Assembly (NCBI RefSeq): GCF_014651035.1 | Contig: NZ_BMWC01000008.1 | Location: 186,001-250,000 of the forward strand | Source of the DNA: Streptomyces lomondensis | Lineage (GTDB): Bacteria; Actinomycetota; Actinomycetes; Streptomycetales; Streptomycetaceae | Direction: 5' to 3' | Length of the DNA stretch: 64,000 nt | In this document: positions 8,609 to 18,036 of the stretch, piece after piece | Numbering within the stretch: position 1 is the stretch's first letter | How the letters are laid out: each line of letters starts with the position of its first letter | Notes under the pieces: generated by a model | The model's database searches: none | Told to the model about the DNA's origin: nothing | The model's input: only the letters and a program-made list of their open reading frames with translations | Position numbers and translations under genes: made by a program

Positions 8609-9886
8609 GTGATTGACCTTCGCCTGCTCCGTGAGGACCCCGACCGTGTGCGCGCGTCGCAGCGCGCCCGTGGAGAGGACGTCGCGCTCGTCGACTCCCT
8701 CCTGTCTGCCGACGAGCGGCGCAGGTCGTCCGGCGTCCGCTTCGACGAGCTCCGCGCCGAGCAGAAGGCGCTCGGCAAGCTCATCCCCAAGGCGAGCGGG
8801 GACGAGAAGGCCGAGCTGCTGAAGAAGGCGAGCCAGCTCGCCGCCGACGTCAAGGCCGCCGACGCGGACCGCGACGCGGCCGCCGCCGAGACCCAGGAGC
8901 TGCTGCTCCGCCTCGGCAACCTCGTCCACCCGGACGTGCCCGTGGGCGGCGAGGAGGACTTCGTCACGCTGGAGACGCACGGCACGATCCGGGACTTCGC
9001 CGCCGAGGGCTTCGATCCCAAGGACCACCTGGAGCTCGGCCAGATCCTCGGCGCGATCGACGTCGAGCGCGGCGCCAAGGTCTCCGGCTCGCGCTTCTAC
9101 TTCCTCACCGGTGTGGGCGCCCTCCTGGAGCTTGCGCTCGTCAACGCCGCGATCGCGCAGGCCACGGCAGCCGGCTTCACGCCGATGCTGACCCCCGCGC
9201 TGGTCCGTCCCCAGTCCATGGCGGGCACGGGCTTCCTCGGCCAGGCCGCCCAGGACGTCTACCACCTCGCCAACGACGACCTGTACCTGGTCGGCACGTC
9301 CGAGGTGCCGCTCGCGGCGTACCACATGGACGAGATCATCGACGCCGACCGCCTCCCCCTGCGCTACGCGGGCTTCTCGCCCTGCTTCCGCCGCGAGGCC
9401 GGCTCGCACGGCAAGGACACCCGGGGCATCTTCCGCGTGCACCAGTTCGACAAGGTCGAGATGTTCTCCTACGTCACTCCCGAGGACTCGCAGGCCGAGC
9501 ACCAGCGCCTGCTGGAGTGGGAGAAGCAGTGGCTGACCTCGCTGGAGCTGCCGTACCGCGTGATCGACGTGGCGAGCGCCGACCTGGGCTCCTCGGCCTC
9601 CCGCAAGTTCGACTGCGAGGCGTGGATCCCGACGCAGGGCAAGTACCGCGAGCTGACCTCCACCTCGGACTGCACGGAGTTCCAGTCCCGCCGCCTGTCG
9701 ATCCGCGTCCGCGACGGCAAGCAGGTCCGCCCGCTGGCCACGCTCAACGGCACGCTGTGCGCCGTACCGCGCACGATCGTGGCGATCCTGGAGAACCACC
9801 AGCAGGCCGACGGCTCGGTGCGCGTGCCCGAGGTGCTGCGGCCGTACCTCGGCGGGCGTGAGGTGCTGGAGCCGGTCGCCAAGTGA
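8609..9886 (+). CDS. serS: seryl-tRNA synthetase
   Basis: A 425-residue class II synthetase that charges tRNA-Ser (and tRNA-Sec where present). The N-terminal tRNA-binding coiled coil covers about residues 30-100. The class II motifs follow: motif 2 FRREAGSHGKDTRGIFRVHQF and motif 3 in the NGTLCAVPRTIVAILE segment, with the serine-specific TSEVPLAAYH. The length is normal for the family. The GTG at 8609 begins MIDLRLLREDP, the typical SerRS start; an in-frame GTG at 8567 would add 14 unconserved residues. The TGA overlaps the GTG of the HAD gene by 4 bases. A tRNA-like gene of the serine type lies 0.8 kb downstream. Confidence 0.97.
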   Translation: MIDLRLLREDPDRVRASQRARGEDVALVDSLLSADERRRSSGVRFDELRAEQKALGKLIPKASGDEKAELLKKASQLAADVKAADADRDAAAAETQELLLRLGNLVHPDVPVGGEEDFVTLETHGTIRDFAAEGFDPKDHLELGQILGAIDVERGAKVSGSRFYFLTGVGALLELALVNAAIAQATAAGFTPMLTPALVRPQSMAGTGFLGQAAQDVYHLANDDLYLVGTSEVPLAAYHMDEIIDADRLPLRYAGFSPCFRREAGSHGKDTRGIFRVHQFDKVEMFSYVTPEDSQAEHQRLLEWEKQWLTSLELPYRVIDVASADLGSSASRKFDCEAWIPTQGKYRELTSTSDCTEFQSRRLSIRVRDGKQVRPLATLNGTLCAVPRTIVAILENHQQADGSVRVPEVLRPYLGGREVLEPVAK

Positions 9887-10686
9887 GCGCCGGTTTCCCC
9901 TACCGACTGATCGCCACCGACCTCGACGGAACGCTCCTGCGCTCCGACGAGTCGGTCTCGCAGCGCACCCGTGACGCGCTCGCCGCGGCCACCGCGGCGG
10001 GCGCCGCGCACATCGTCGTCACCGGCCGCGCGGTCCCCTGGACCCGGCACATCCTCGACGACCTCGGCTACGAGGGGCTGGCCGTCTGCGGTCAGGGCGC
10101 GCAGGTGTACGACGCCGGCGCGCGCCGCCTGCTGACGTCGGTCACGCTGGACCGGCAGCTCGCCGGGCTGGCGCTGGCCAAGATCGAGGCGGAGGTCGGC
10201 CCGCTGTACCTGGCGGCGAGCCGCGACGGCCTGGACGGCGAGGTGCTGGTGGGTCCCGGCTACGCGGCGCACGGCAACCTGCCCGCGACCCCCTTCACGG
10301 ACGCGTCGGACCTGTGGACCGCGCCCCTGAACAAGCTGTACATCCAGCACCCGACGCTGAGCGACGACGAGCTGTGCGAGGTGGCCACGCGCACGGCGGG
10401 TGGTTTCGTCACCGTCACCATGGCGGGCGCGGGCATCGTCGAACTGCTCCCCCTCGGCCTGTCCAAGGCGACCGGTCTGTCCCTGGCGGCCCGCCGGCTC
10501 AAGATGAAGGCGGCGGACACGATCGCCTTCGGGGACATGCCCAACGACATACCGATGTTCGCCTGGTCCTCCTACGGCGTCGCCATGGCGGACGCCCACG
10601 AGGAACTGAAGGCGGTGGCCGACGAGGTGACGTCCTCCAACGAGGAGGACGGGATCGCGGTGGTGCTGGAGCGGTTGCTGGGCTGA
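9883..10686 (+). CDS. HAD superfamily phosphatase, Cof type
   Basis: A 267-residue Cof-type (class IIB) HAD hydrolase. Motif I is DLDGTLL (with the nucleophilic aspartate) near the N-terminus, motif II is the VTGR threonine, and motifs III and IV are the lysine in GLSKATGL and the acidic GDMPNDIPMF segment. These enzymes remove phosphate from sugar phosphates, nucleotides or flavin precursors; the substrate cannot be read from sequence. The GTG start overlaps the stop of serS, so the two genes are coupled. A paralogue with the same motifs is at 18144-19013. Confidence 0.9.
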   Translation: MSAGFPYRLIATDLDGTLLRSDESVSQRTRDALAAATAAGAAHIVVTGRAVPWTRHILDDLGYEGLAVCGQGAQVYDAGARRLLTSVTLDRQLAGLALAKIEAEVGPLYLAASRDGLDGEVLVGPGYAAHGNLPATPFTDASDLWTAPLNKLYIQHPTLSDDELCEVATRTAGGFVTVTMAGAGIVELLPLGLSKATGLSLAARRLKMKAADTIAFGDMPNDIPMFAWSSYGVAMADAHEELKAVADEVTSSNEEDGIAVVLERLLG

Positions 10687-10705
10687 GCCTGCGTAGCGCG
10701 TGTGC

Positions 10706-10811
<106 letters not shown>

Positions 10812-11087
10812 GGGTGGGCGGCCTCACGCGATGTGCGATTCGCGTGCTCGAAGCGGCCGCCCCGGGCAGCTCCCCGTACGAGGCGGGTTCGACGGAGGGG
10901 TAGCGACTACTCCGGAACCCGCCGCGGGCTGCCCTGAAGGGAGCTGGACGTACTGCCGTGCATGGACATCGTCCCGCTCCTCTCCCAGAACGTGGCGCCG
11001 GATCGATGAACCCGGCGGTGACGACAACCACTCTGCCTGCCGGGCGAATTGGACGCCACTGAATAAATCGGGGCGCCTGCCGCAGTG

Positions 11088-11342
11088 TCAGCGCCTGCGC
11101 CACCTGCGTCTGCGGGCCTTGCTGAAGAACCAGCCCGCGGGCGGCTCGTCGGAGCGCCAGGGCTGTGGCTCGGGCTCCTCGCGGCGCCAGCGCTCGGCGA
11201 GCATCCGGGCACGGGCGGACGGCTCGGAGGTCTCGGCGGAGCGTATGAAGTCCTCGTCCAGGACGAGGTCGTCCCAGGCGTCCTCCCCGGACCCGGATCC
11301 CGACTGCCCGCGGTCGTCGTACTGAGCCCTCTCGCCCGCCAT
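11088..11342 (-). CDS. small hypothetical protein, Arg-rich C-terminus
   Basis: An 84-residue soluble protein of unknown function. The N-terminal half is acidic (EDAWDDLVLDEDFIRSAE, residues about 18-36). The middle reads ARARMLAERWRREEP, and the end is strongly basic (KARRRRWRRR). I recognise no domain. The ATG at 11342 follows GGGAGG at good spacing. It lies about 100 bases downstream of the ABC exporter operon and in the same direction, so it may be the operon's last gene. Confidence 0.7.
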   Translation of the reverse strand: MAGERAQYDDRGQSGSGSGEDAWDDLVLDEDFIRSAETSEPSARARMLAERWRREEPEPQPWRSDEPPAGWFFSKARRRRWRRR

Positions 11343-11441
11343 TCCCGCCTCCCAGCCGTCCAACTTCCGTGTGGTTTGCCTACATCCCGTTTGCCCAGTG
11401 TGCCCTGACAGGGGTGAAGCCCCCGTCAAGGCCGGGGCACG

Positions 11442-12161
11442 TCACTCCTCGCCGGCGAGGGTGAGCGAGCGCAGCTTCTGACCGGCGTACCAGGTGGCCA
11501 GGACCGTGACCGCCACCAGCAGCACCGCCGCCGTGGTCAGGCCCACGTCCGAGGTCACCAGATCCCCGCCGGACACCTTCTGAGCCACCGCCAGCGACCA
11601 CTGCTGGACGCTCAGCGTGCGGGCGCCCGGCACCAGGGAGCCGAACAGGGCCTCCCAGACCAGGGCGTAGACGAGCCCGAACACCACGGCGTGCCGCGAG
11701 ACCGTGCCGAGCAGCAGGAACAGGGCCGCGTACGCGATGGACGCGACCAGCGCCGCCACCGTGTAGGCCACGGCGACCTGCTGGCCGTTGCCGTTCAGGA
11801 TGAAGCCCGCGATGAGCGTCGGCACCGCGGAGAACACCATCGTCACCGCGATGGCGACGATCAGCTTGGTGAAGATGATGGTCGGCCGCTTGATCGGCTT
11901 GGACAGCAGGTACACCACCGAGCCGTCGTCGATCTCCGGTCCGATCGCGCCGGTGCCGGCGATGACGCCGATGATCGGCACCATCGTGGCGAGGGCGAGG
12001 CCGCCGAGCAGGTCCGCCGCCGTCTGGTCGTCCGCCCCGGCGAGGAAGCGCACCACCACCGAGATGGCGATGAGCAGCAGCGGCAGGGCACCGAGGATGA
12101 GGGCCCGGCGCCGGCCGAGCAGGGCCCGGTAAGTGAGCCGGGCGACTGTGGGGTCGTACAT
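11442..12161 (-). CDS. ABC exporter permease subunit
   Basis: A 239-residue membrane protein of the ABC-2 permease type with six predicted helices. The loop after helix 2 holds GPEIDDGSVVYLLSKPIKRP, typical of this family. It sits 9 bases downstream of an ATPase gene (12171-13082) and is its likely partner. Together with the second ATPase-permease pair upstream, the four genes look like one or two complete exporters. The substrate is unknown. Confidence 0.88.
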   Translation of the reverse strand: MYDPTVARLTYRALLGRRRALILGALPLLLIAISVVVRFLAGADDQTAADLLGGLALATMVPIIGVIAGTGAIGPEIDDGSVVYLLSKPIKRPTIIFTKLIVAIAVTMVFSAVPTLIAGFILNGNGQQVAVAYTVAALVASIAYAALFLLLGTVSRHAVVFGLVYALVWEALFGSLVPGARTLSVQQWSLAVAQKVSGGDLVTSDVGLTTAAVLLVAVTVLATWYAGQKLRSLTLAGEE

Positions 12162-12170
12162 CAGGGCCTC

Positions 12171-13082
12171 CTACGCCGCGACGAGGTACGAGAAGACGGA
12201 CTCGAGGGACTCGTCGGACGGCGAGACGGTGAGCAGCCGGATGCCGTGGTCCCTGGCGACCCTGGGCAGCAGGGCCGTGAAGCGGCCGAAGTCGACGGCC
12301 TGGATGCGCAGCGCGCCCTCGGCGTGGTCGACCTCGATGCCGGACGTCGACGGGTCGGCGATCAGCGCGGCCGCGAGGGCGCGGTCGTCGCTGGAGCGCA
12401 CCAGGTAGCGGTGCGGCCGGTCGGTCATCAGGCGGCGGATCTTGCGGAAGTCGCCGCTTGCCGCGTGCCGGCCGGCGACGACGACCTCGATGTGCCAGGC
12501 GAGTTGCTCGACCTCTTCGAGGATGTGGGACGAGAACAGCACCGTGCGGCCCTCGTCGCCCATGCGCCGCAGCAGGTCCATCAGCTGCATGCGCTGGCGC
12601 GGGTCCATGCCGTTGAAGGGCTCGTCGAGCAGCAGCAGCGAGGGGTCGTGGACGAGGGCGCTCGCCATCTTCACGCGCTGGCGCATGCCCTTGGAGTACG
12701 TCTGGATCTTGCGGTCCTGCGCGTACTCCATCTCGACCGTGGCCAGGGCCTTCTGGGCCGCCTTGGCGCCCAGGCCGTGCAGCTCGGCGTTGGCGAGGAC
12801 GAACTCCTTGCCGGTGAGGAAGTCGTACATCGCCTCCCGCTCGGGGACGACGCCGATGTGCTTGTAGATCTGCTCGTTGCGCCACACCGGCTGCCCGTCG
12901 AGGGTGACCGTGCCCGTCGAGGGAGCCAGGAAGCCGCCCATCATGTTGATGAGGGTGGACTTTCCGGCGCCGTTGGGGCCGAGCAGGCCCGTGACGCCGG
13001 GGCCGATGGTCATGGTGATGTCGTTGACGGCGACCACGTTGCCGAACCAGCGGGAGACGTGGTCGATGGAGAGCGTGGTCAC
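12171..13082 (-). CDS. ABC transporter ATP-binding subunit
   Basis: A 303-residue nucleotide-binding subunit. Walker A is GPNGAGKST (about residues 39-47), the signature is the variant YSKGMRQRV, and Walker B is LLLLDEPFNG. The C-terminal 90 residues are the extra domain seen in ABC-2 exporters of the CcmA/YhaQ type. The GTG start at 13082 overlaps the TGA of the upstream permease by 4 bases. The same minus-strand frame stays open a further 700 bases upstream, but that part is antisense-like and lies over the permease gene. Confidence 0.9.
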   Translation of the reverse strand: MTTLSIDHVSRWFGNVVAVNDITMTIGPGVTGLLGPNGAGKSTLINMMGGFLAPSTGTVTLDGQPVWRNEQIYKHIGVVPEREAMYDFLTGKEFVLANAELHGLGAKAAQKALATVEMEYAQDRKIQTYSKGMRQRVKMASALVHDPSLLLLDEPFNGMDPRQRMQLMDLLRRMGDEGRTVLFSSHILEEVEQLAWHIEVVVAGRHAASGDFRKIRRLMTDRPHRYLVRSSDDRALAAALIADPSTSGIEVDHAEGALRIQAVDFGRFTALLPRVARDHGIRLLTVSPSDESLESVFSYLVAA

Positions 13083-13996
13083 AGTCCCACCTTCTTGTAG
13101 CGGCGCATCAGGAGGCCGTAGCTCGCCGCGATCAGGCCGAGGGCGACGAGGAGGAAGACGACGCCCTCGGCGTTGCTCGGACCCACCCCGCCGGGGAAGG
13201 CCGAGGTCGCGCCCAGGAACGCCGACTGCACACCGTCGACGAGGGTGATCGGCGAGAACAGCCCGATCCACGGCACGGCCTCGCCGCTGCCCTGGACGTC
13301 GGCGATGGCCTGGAGGGTGGAGACCGCGCCGTAGGTGATGGTCAGCACGGCGATCACGGCCGCGATGCCGAAGCCGCGGCGCGGGGTGAAGGAGGCGATG
13401 ACCAGGCCGATACCGGCGAACAGCAGTGAGAGCAGTGCCACGGAGACGAGTCCCTGTGCGAATCCCTTGGTCTGGTCGGCGAAGTCCAGCTTGGCGAGCA
13501 GCGCGCCCACGTAGAGCACGAGGAGCGGGGCAGCCGTCAGGATGAACAGCGCCGAGGCCAGCGCCGCGAACTTGGCGCGGACGTAGTCGGCGGTCTCGAT
13601 CGGCCGCGAGAAGTACAGCGGCACGGTCTTGAAGCGCAGGTCCCGCGAGACGGACTGGGGCGCCTGCGAGGCGACGTACAGGCTGATCACGGCCTGCATG
13701 ACGATCGCGTAGCGCGTGTAGTCGAGCGGCAGGTCCTTGGCCTTGGTGGCGACCGCGACGGCGACCATGATGGCCGCTGGCACGCACATCACCACGAACA
13801 GCAGCATCGGCAGCACCTTGGACTTGACCGAGCGGCCGAGGCCGTAGGAGCCGCGCAGGGACTGCGAGTACAGGGAGCGGCGGGCGTAGGACCGGCCCAG
13901 GCGGGGCCCGTCGTAACTGCGGTAGCCGATGTTGTGGATGCGGGTCTGGTCGCCCGGCCCCGGGGCGGATGTCCCCATGGTGTGCTCAACCGCCAT
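13079..13996 (-). CDS. ABC exporter permease subunit
   Basis: A 305-residue ABC-2 type permease. A basic, Tyr/Arg-rich cytoplasmic N-terminus of about 55 residues precedes six helices. The SRDLRFKTVPLYFSRPIETADY segment after helix 2 is the counterpart of the same loop in the other permease of the operon. The ATG at 13996 lies inside the end of the upstream ATPase gene (11-base overlap), so it is coupled to it. Confidence 0.88.
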   Translation of the reverse strand: MAVEHTMGTSAPGPGDQTRIHNIGYRSYDGPRLGRSYARRSLYSQSLRGSYGLGRSVKSKVLPMLLFVVMCVPAAIMVAVAVATKAKDLPLDYTRYAIVMQAVISLYVASQAPQSVSRDLRFKTVPLYFSRPIETADYVRAKFAALASALFILTAAPLLVLYVGALLAKLDFADQTKGFAQGLVSVALLSLLFAGIGLVIASFTPRRGFGIAAVIAVLTITYGAVSTLQAIADVQGSGEAVPWIGLFSPITLVDGVQSAFLGATSAFPGGVGPSNAEGVVFLLVALGLIAASYGLLMRRYKKVGL

Positions 13997-14960
13997 GGCC
14001 GACCGCCTCCTTCCGCTGCTCGCGCTCGTCGCTGCTCGTGAAGACCTCGGAGATGTGGTGCCGGCGCTGCTCCATGCGCACCAGGCCGAGTCCGAGGTCG
14101 GCGATCACGTCCCGGACCAGGTCGTACGTCTCCTCGCCCTGCGCGGTGAGCAGCAGGACATGGCCGGCGCCCGGCAGGCCGCTGCCGTCCTCGACGCTCA
14201 CCCCGCGCGCGTGCAGCGCCTCGCGGACCGCTCGGGTGCCGTCCGGGTGCTCGTCGGTGTCGGTGACCTCGATGGCGAGGGTCGTCGTGGTCTGGGTGAA
14301 GTCCGTGGTGGAGCTGGAGCGCAGGAGCTTGCCGCCGTCGATGACGACGACGTGGTCGCAGGTGCGCTCCAGTTCGCCCAGCAGGTGCGAGGTGACCAGG
14401 ACCGAGATGCCGAAGTCGGTGTGGATCCGGCGGATCAGGCCGAGCATCTCGTCGCGGCCGACCGGGTCGAGGCCGTTGGTCGGCTCGTCCAGGAAGACCA
14501 GCTGCGGGTCGTGCACCAGCGCCTGCGCGAGCTTCACGCGCTGCTTCATGCCGGTCGAGTAGCCGCCGATGGGGCGGTAGCGCTCCTCGTACAGGCCGAC
14601 GTGGCGCAGCGTGTCGGCGGTGCGCTCGCGCGCGGCCGTCGGCGGCAGGCCGGACATGCGCGCCATGTGGACGACGAACTCGGTGGCCGAGACGTCCGGC
14701 GGCAGGCAGTCGTGCTCGGGCATGTAGCCGACCCGCTCGCGGATGGCGGCGCCCTTGGTGGCGACGTCGAGGCCGAGCACTTCGGCGCGGCCCTCGGTGG
14801 CGGGGGACAGACCCAGCAGGATCTTGATCAGTGTGGACTTGCCGGCTCCATTTGCTCCGACGAGTCCGGTCACACCGGGCCCGACGTCCACGGAGAGCCG
14901 GTCAAGCGCGGTCACCCGGGGGAACCGCTTGCTCAGGCTTTCGGTCGCGATCACAGTCAC
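13986..14960 (-). CDS. ABC transporter ATP-binding subunit, first gene of the exporter operon
   Basis: A 324-residue ATPase with Walker A GANGAGKST (about residues 37-45), signature YSTGMKQRV, Walker B LVFLDEPTNG and the H-loop in VTSHLLGE. It is a paralogue of the other ATPase in this operon. It begins the minus-strand operon 13986-11442, facing away from the hydrolase-SDR gene; the 162-base gap between them must carry both promoters. The arrangement ATPase-permease-ATPase-permease suggests duplication of one transporter unit. Confidence 0.9.
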   Translation of the reverse strand: MTVIATESLSKRFPRVTALDRLSVDVGPGVTGLVGANGAGKSTLIKILLGLSPATEGRAEVLGLDVATKGAAIRERVGYMPEHDCLPPDVSATEFVVHMARMSGLPPTAARERTADTLRHVGLYEERYRPIGGYSTGMKQRVKLAQALVHDPQLVFLDEPTNGLDPVGRDEMLGLIRRIHTDFGISVLVTSHLLGELERTCDHVVVIDGGKLLRSSSTTDFTQTTTTLAIEVTDTDEHPDGTRAVREALHARGVSVEDGSGLPGAGHVLLLTAQGEETYDLVRDVIADLGLGLVRMEQRRHHISEVFTSSDEREQRKEAVGHGG

Positions 14961-15122
14961 GCTTCGAAGGTAGGGGCCGCGATCGTGGCGGTCGTCACTC
15001 CGCAGAGCTGTCTTCGGGTCAACCTGGAGTAGTAGGGGCCCTTAGGGGGCCTGGTTCTTCAGAGTTACCACGAGCGGGAACCTCCTATTGACGAACTCTC
15101 TAACAACTGCCAGATTCACCGG

Positions 15123-16880
15123 ATGACGTTGCTCACGGGCGCGCGGGAGCGCAGGGTGCGGACCGGCGAAGTCGAGCTGTGCGTGGCCGAGCTGGGTGAT
15201 CCAGGGCGGCCGACGGTCGTCCTGGTGCACGGCTATCCCGACAGCAAGGAGGTGTGGTCGGAGGTCGCCGCGCGGCTCGCGGAGCGGTTCCACGTGGTGG
15301 CGTACGACGTCCGCGGCCACGGCCGGTCCACGGCGCCGGAGCCACTGCGGGGCGGGTTCACGCTGGAGAAGCTGACGGACGACTTCCTGGCCGTCGCGGA
15401 CGCGGTGAGCCCGGACCGGCCGGTGCACCTGGTCGGGCACGACTGGGGCTCGGTGCAGGGCTGGGAGTTCACCACCGTCGAGCGCACCGAGGGCCGCATC
15501 GCCTCCTTCACCTCGATGTCCGGGCCGTCCCTCGACCACTTCGGCCACTGGCTGGGCCGGCGCCTGAAGCGCCCCACCCCGCGCCGGGTCGGCCAGCTCC
15601 TCGGGCAGAGTGCCAGGTCCTGGTACGTCTACTTGCTGCACACGCCCGTGCTGCCCGAGCTGGCCTGGCGCGGCCCGCTCGGCAAGCGCTGGCCCCGGGT
15701 CCTGGAACGTGTCGAGAAGGTGCCCCGGGGTGACTACCCGACCTCGTCCCTGCCGTCGGACGCGGCCCACGGGGCCTGGCTGTACCGGGACAACGTACGG
15801 CGCCGGCTGCGCGACCCCCGCCCGGACGCGTACGCCCACGCGCCCGTGCAGGTCGTCACGCCCCTGGACGACCGGTTCCTGTCGGAGCGGCTCCACGACG
15901 GACTGGAGCAGTGGGTTCCGCAGCTGACCCGTCGGACGATCGCGGCGGGGCACTGGGTCCCGCGTACCCGCCCGGATCAGCTGGCCGCGTGGATCGAGGA
16001 CTTCGTGACGTCCGTCGAGAACGGCCGGTCCCCGGTGGCCGCGAGCGGGAAGCTCGCCGAGCGGTTCGCCGGGCAGCTCGTGCTGGTCACCGGGGCGGGC
16101 AGCGGCATCGGGCGGGCGACGGCGCTCGCGTTCGCCGGGGCCGGCGCGCGCGTGGTGGCCGTCGACCGGGACGCGGAGGCGGCGGCCCGCACCGCCGAGT
16201 CGTCCCGCCGGGCGGGCGCCCCCGCGGCCTGGGCGGAGACGGCAGACGTCTCCGACGAGCAGGCCATGGAGACGCTCGCCGAGAAGGTCGGCGCCGCGTA
16301 CGGCGTGGTGGACGTGCTGGTGAACAACGCCGGGATCGGACTGTCCGGCTCCTTCTTCGACACCACGCCGGAGGACTGGAAGAAGGTCCTCGACGTCAAC
16401 CTGTGGGGTGTGATCCACGGCTGCCGGCTCTTCGGCCGGCGGATGGCCGAGCGGGGGCAGGGCGGCCACATCGTCAACGTGGCGTCGGCGGCGGCCTACC
16501 AGCCGTCCAGGGCGCTGCCCGCGTACAGCACCTCCAAGGCGGCCGTGCTGATGCTCAGCGAGTGCCTGCGCGCGGAACTCGCCGGGCAGGGGATCGGGGT
16601 GACGGCGGTCTGTCCCGGCTTCGTCAATACCGCCATCACCTCCACGGCGCACTTCGCCGGGGTCGACGCCGAGGAGGAGAAGCGGCTCCAGCAGCGCGCC
16701 GCCCGCATCTACGGGCTGCGCAACTATCCGCCGGAGAAGGTCGCCAGGGCGATCCTGCGGGCGGTGGCACGCAACGAGGCGGTGGTGCCGGTGACACCGG
16801 AAGCGCGGGGCGCGCGTGTGCTGTCGCGGTGGGCGCCGGGGGTGCTGCGGAGGATCGCACGGGTGAAGCCGCCGGTATGA
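15123..16880 (+). CDS. alpha/beta hydrolase - short-chain dehydrogenase fusion protein
   Basis: A 585-residue two-domain enzyme. The N-terminal alpha/beta hydrolase (about 1-300) has VLVHGYPDS (oxyanion region), YDVRGHGRS and the nucleophile elbow GHDWGS with Asp107, as in epoxide hydrolases and haloalkane dehalogenases; the base is probably the histidine in AAGHWVPRTRP. The C-terminal SDR (about 312-585) has the NAD(P) motif TGAGSGIG (321-328), NNAG, and the catalytic Tyr467-x3-Lys471 (YSTSK). Fusions of this kind are annotated widely in actinobacteria as SDR family oxidoreductases; the substrate is unknown. It is transcribed alone, with a possible TTGACG -35 box at about 15089. Confidence 0.9.
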   Translation: MTLLTGARERRVRTGEVELCVAELGDPGRPTVVLVHGYPDSKEVWSEVAARLAERFHVVAYDVRGHGRSTAPEPLRGGFTLEKLTDDFLAVADAVSPDRPVHLVGHDWGSVQGWEFTTVERTEGRIASFTSMSGPSLDHFGHWLGRRLKRPTPRRVGQLLGQSARSWYVYLLHTPVLPELAWRGPLGKRWPRVLERVEKVPRGDYPTSSLPSDAAHGAWLYRDNVRRRLRDPRPDAYAHAPVQVVTPLDDRFLSERLHDGLEQWVPQLTRRTIAAGHWVPRTRPDQLAAWIEDFVTSVENGRSPVAASGKLAERFAGQLVLVTGAGSGIGRATALAFAGAGARVVAVDRDAEAAARTAESSRRAGAPAAWAETADVSDEQAMETLAEKVGAAYGVVDVLVNNAGIGLSGSFFDTTPEDWKKVLDVNLWGVIHGCRLFGRRMAERGQGGHIVNVASAAAYQPSRALPAYSTSKAAVLMLSECLRAELAGQGIGVTAVCPGFVNTAITSTAHFAGVDAEEEKRLQQRAARIYGLRNYPPEKVARAILRAVARNEAVVPVTPEARGARVLSRWAPGVLRRIARVKPPV

Positions 16881-16952
16881 CGGTCTGAGACAGCCGGCAT
16901 GACGGGCGAGACAGCCAGCGGGATGGCCCAAGACAGCGAAAACGAAGGCCAG

Positions 16953-17006
16953 TTGTCCACAGAATCGCCAATTCCCCTGTGGATAACACCACTTGGCTGT
17001 GGATCA
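16953..17006. promoter_or_regulatory. DnaA box cluster
   Basis: Three boxes in 54 bases: TTGTCCACA at 16953-16961 on the plus strand, TTATCCACA on the minus strand at 16978-16986, and the near-match TGATCCACA on the minus strand at 16998-17006. A perfect parS site follows 78 bases later. Confidence 0.75.
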
Positions 17007-17083
17007 AACCTCCGAAGGGAAACTCGATCGCGTGATTCACGTCTCTCTCGCACCCTGGTGAGGGAGTGTGACCGAGAGTGACT

Positions 17084-17097
17084 GTTTCACGTGAAAC
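17084..17097. other. parS: parS site, perfect
   Basis: GTTTCACGTGAAAC, 37 bases upstream of the F420-type oxidoreductase start, in its promoter region. ParB bound here could affect that promoter. Confidence 0.95.
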
Positions 17098-17133
17098 ACA
17101 GGCGTCCTCCAGGGCTCCCTTAGGCTCGATGTC

Positions 17134-18036
17134 ATGAGTCTGCGCCTGAGCACCGTGATCCTCCCGTACCGCCGCTGGCACGAAGGCGGCCGTGCGGCCT
17201 GGACGCGCGCCGAGCAGCTCGGCTTCCACGCCGCGTACACCTACGACCACCTGTCCTGGCGCAGCTTCCGGGACGGCCCGTGGTTCGGCGCCGTGCCGAC
17301 CCTCACCGCCGCCGCGACCGTCACCGACCGGCTGCGGCTCGGCACCCTGGTGACCTCGCCGAACTTCCGGCACCCGGTGACCCTCGCCAAGGAGCTGATC
17401 TCCCTGGACGACATCTCCGGCGGGCGCGTCACCCTGGGCATCGGCGCGGGCGGCTCCGGCTTCGACGCCACCGCGCTCGGCCAGGAACCGTGGACCCCGC
17501 GCGAGCGCGCCGACCGCTTCGCCGAGTTCGTCCCGCTGCTCGACCGGCTGCTCAGCGAGGAGGCGGTCTCGTACGAGGGCGACTTCTACTCGGCCCATGA
17601 GGCACGGAACATCCCCGGCTGTGTGCAGCGCCCCAGGCTGCCGTTCGCGGTGGCCGCGACCGGGCCGCGCGGCATGCGGCTCGCCGCCCGGTACGGACAG
17701 GCCTGGGTGACCACCGGCGACCCCAAGCTGTACGAGAACGGCACTCCTGAACAGTCGATTCAGGCCATTCGCGGGCAGGCGGAGAAGCTCGCCGACATCT
17801 GCGCCGAGATCGGCCGGGACATGACCGACCTCGACAAGGTCCTGCTCACCGGATTCACCCCGGACCGCGGCGGCCCGCTCCAGTCCCTGGACGCCTTCGT
17901 CGACTTCGCCGGCCGGCACACGGAACTGGGCTTCACGGAGATCGTGATCCACTGGCCCGTGCCCGACTCGGCCTTCGCGGCGGAGGAGAAGGTCTTCGAG
18001 CAGATCGCGATGGAGGCGCCGGGGCAGCTGCGCTGA
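17134..18036 (+). CDS. LLM class (F420- or flavin-dependent) oxidoreductase
   Basis: A 300-residue luciferase-like monooxygenase family protein with a TIM-barrel fold. Typical segments are YTYDHLSW near residue 33, LTAAATVTDRLRLGTLV, the RHPVTLAKELISLDDISGGR run and GIGAGGSGFDA. In actinobacteria most such proteins use the deazaflavin F420 rather than FMN, but the cofactor is an inference here. The substrate is unknown. The ATG at 17134 follows the parS-containing promoter region. Confidence 0.88.
   Translation: MSLRLSTVILPYRRWHEGGRAAWTRAEQLGFHAAYTYDHLSWRSFRDGPWFGAVPTLTAAATVTDRLRLGTLVTSPNFRHPVTLAKELISLDDISGGRVTLGIGAGGSGFDATALGQEPWTPRERADRFAEFVPLLDRLLSEEAVSYEGDFYSAHEARNIPGCVQRPRLPFAVAATGPRGMRLAARYGQAWVTTGDPKLYENGTPEQSIQAIRGQAEKLADICAEIGRDMTDLDKVLLTGFTPDRGGPLQSLDAFVDFAGRHTELGFTEIVIHWPVPDSAFAAEEKVFEQIAMEAPGQLR

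Noticed and set aside
10824..11027. Small open frames around the tRNA-like gene
   Set aside because: They lack ribosome binding sites and normal codon bias, and several overlap the structured RNA.
11442..14960. ABC operon as a known antibiotic resistance system
   Set aside because: The ATPase and permease motifs are general ABC-2 types. Nothing in the sequence points to a given drug, so only an exporter of unknown cargo is claimed.
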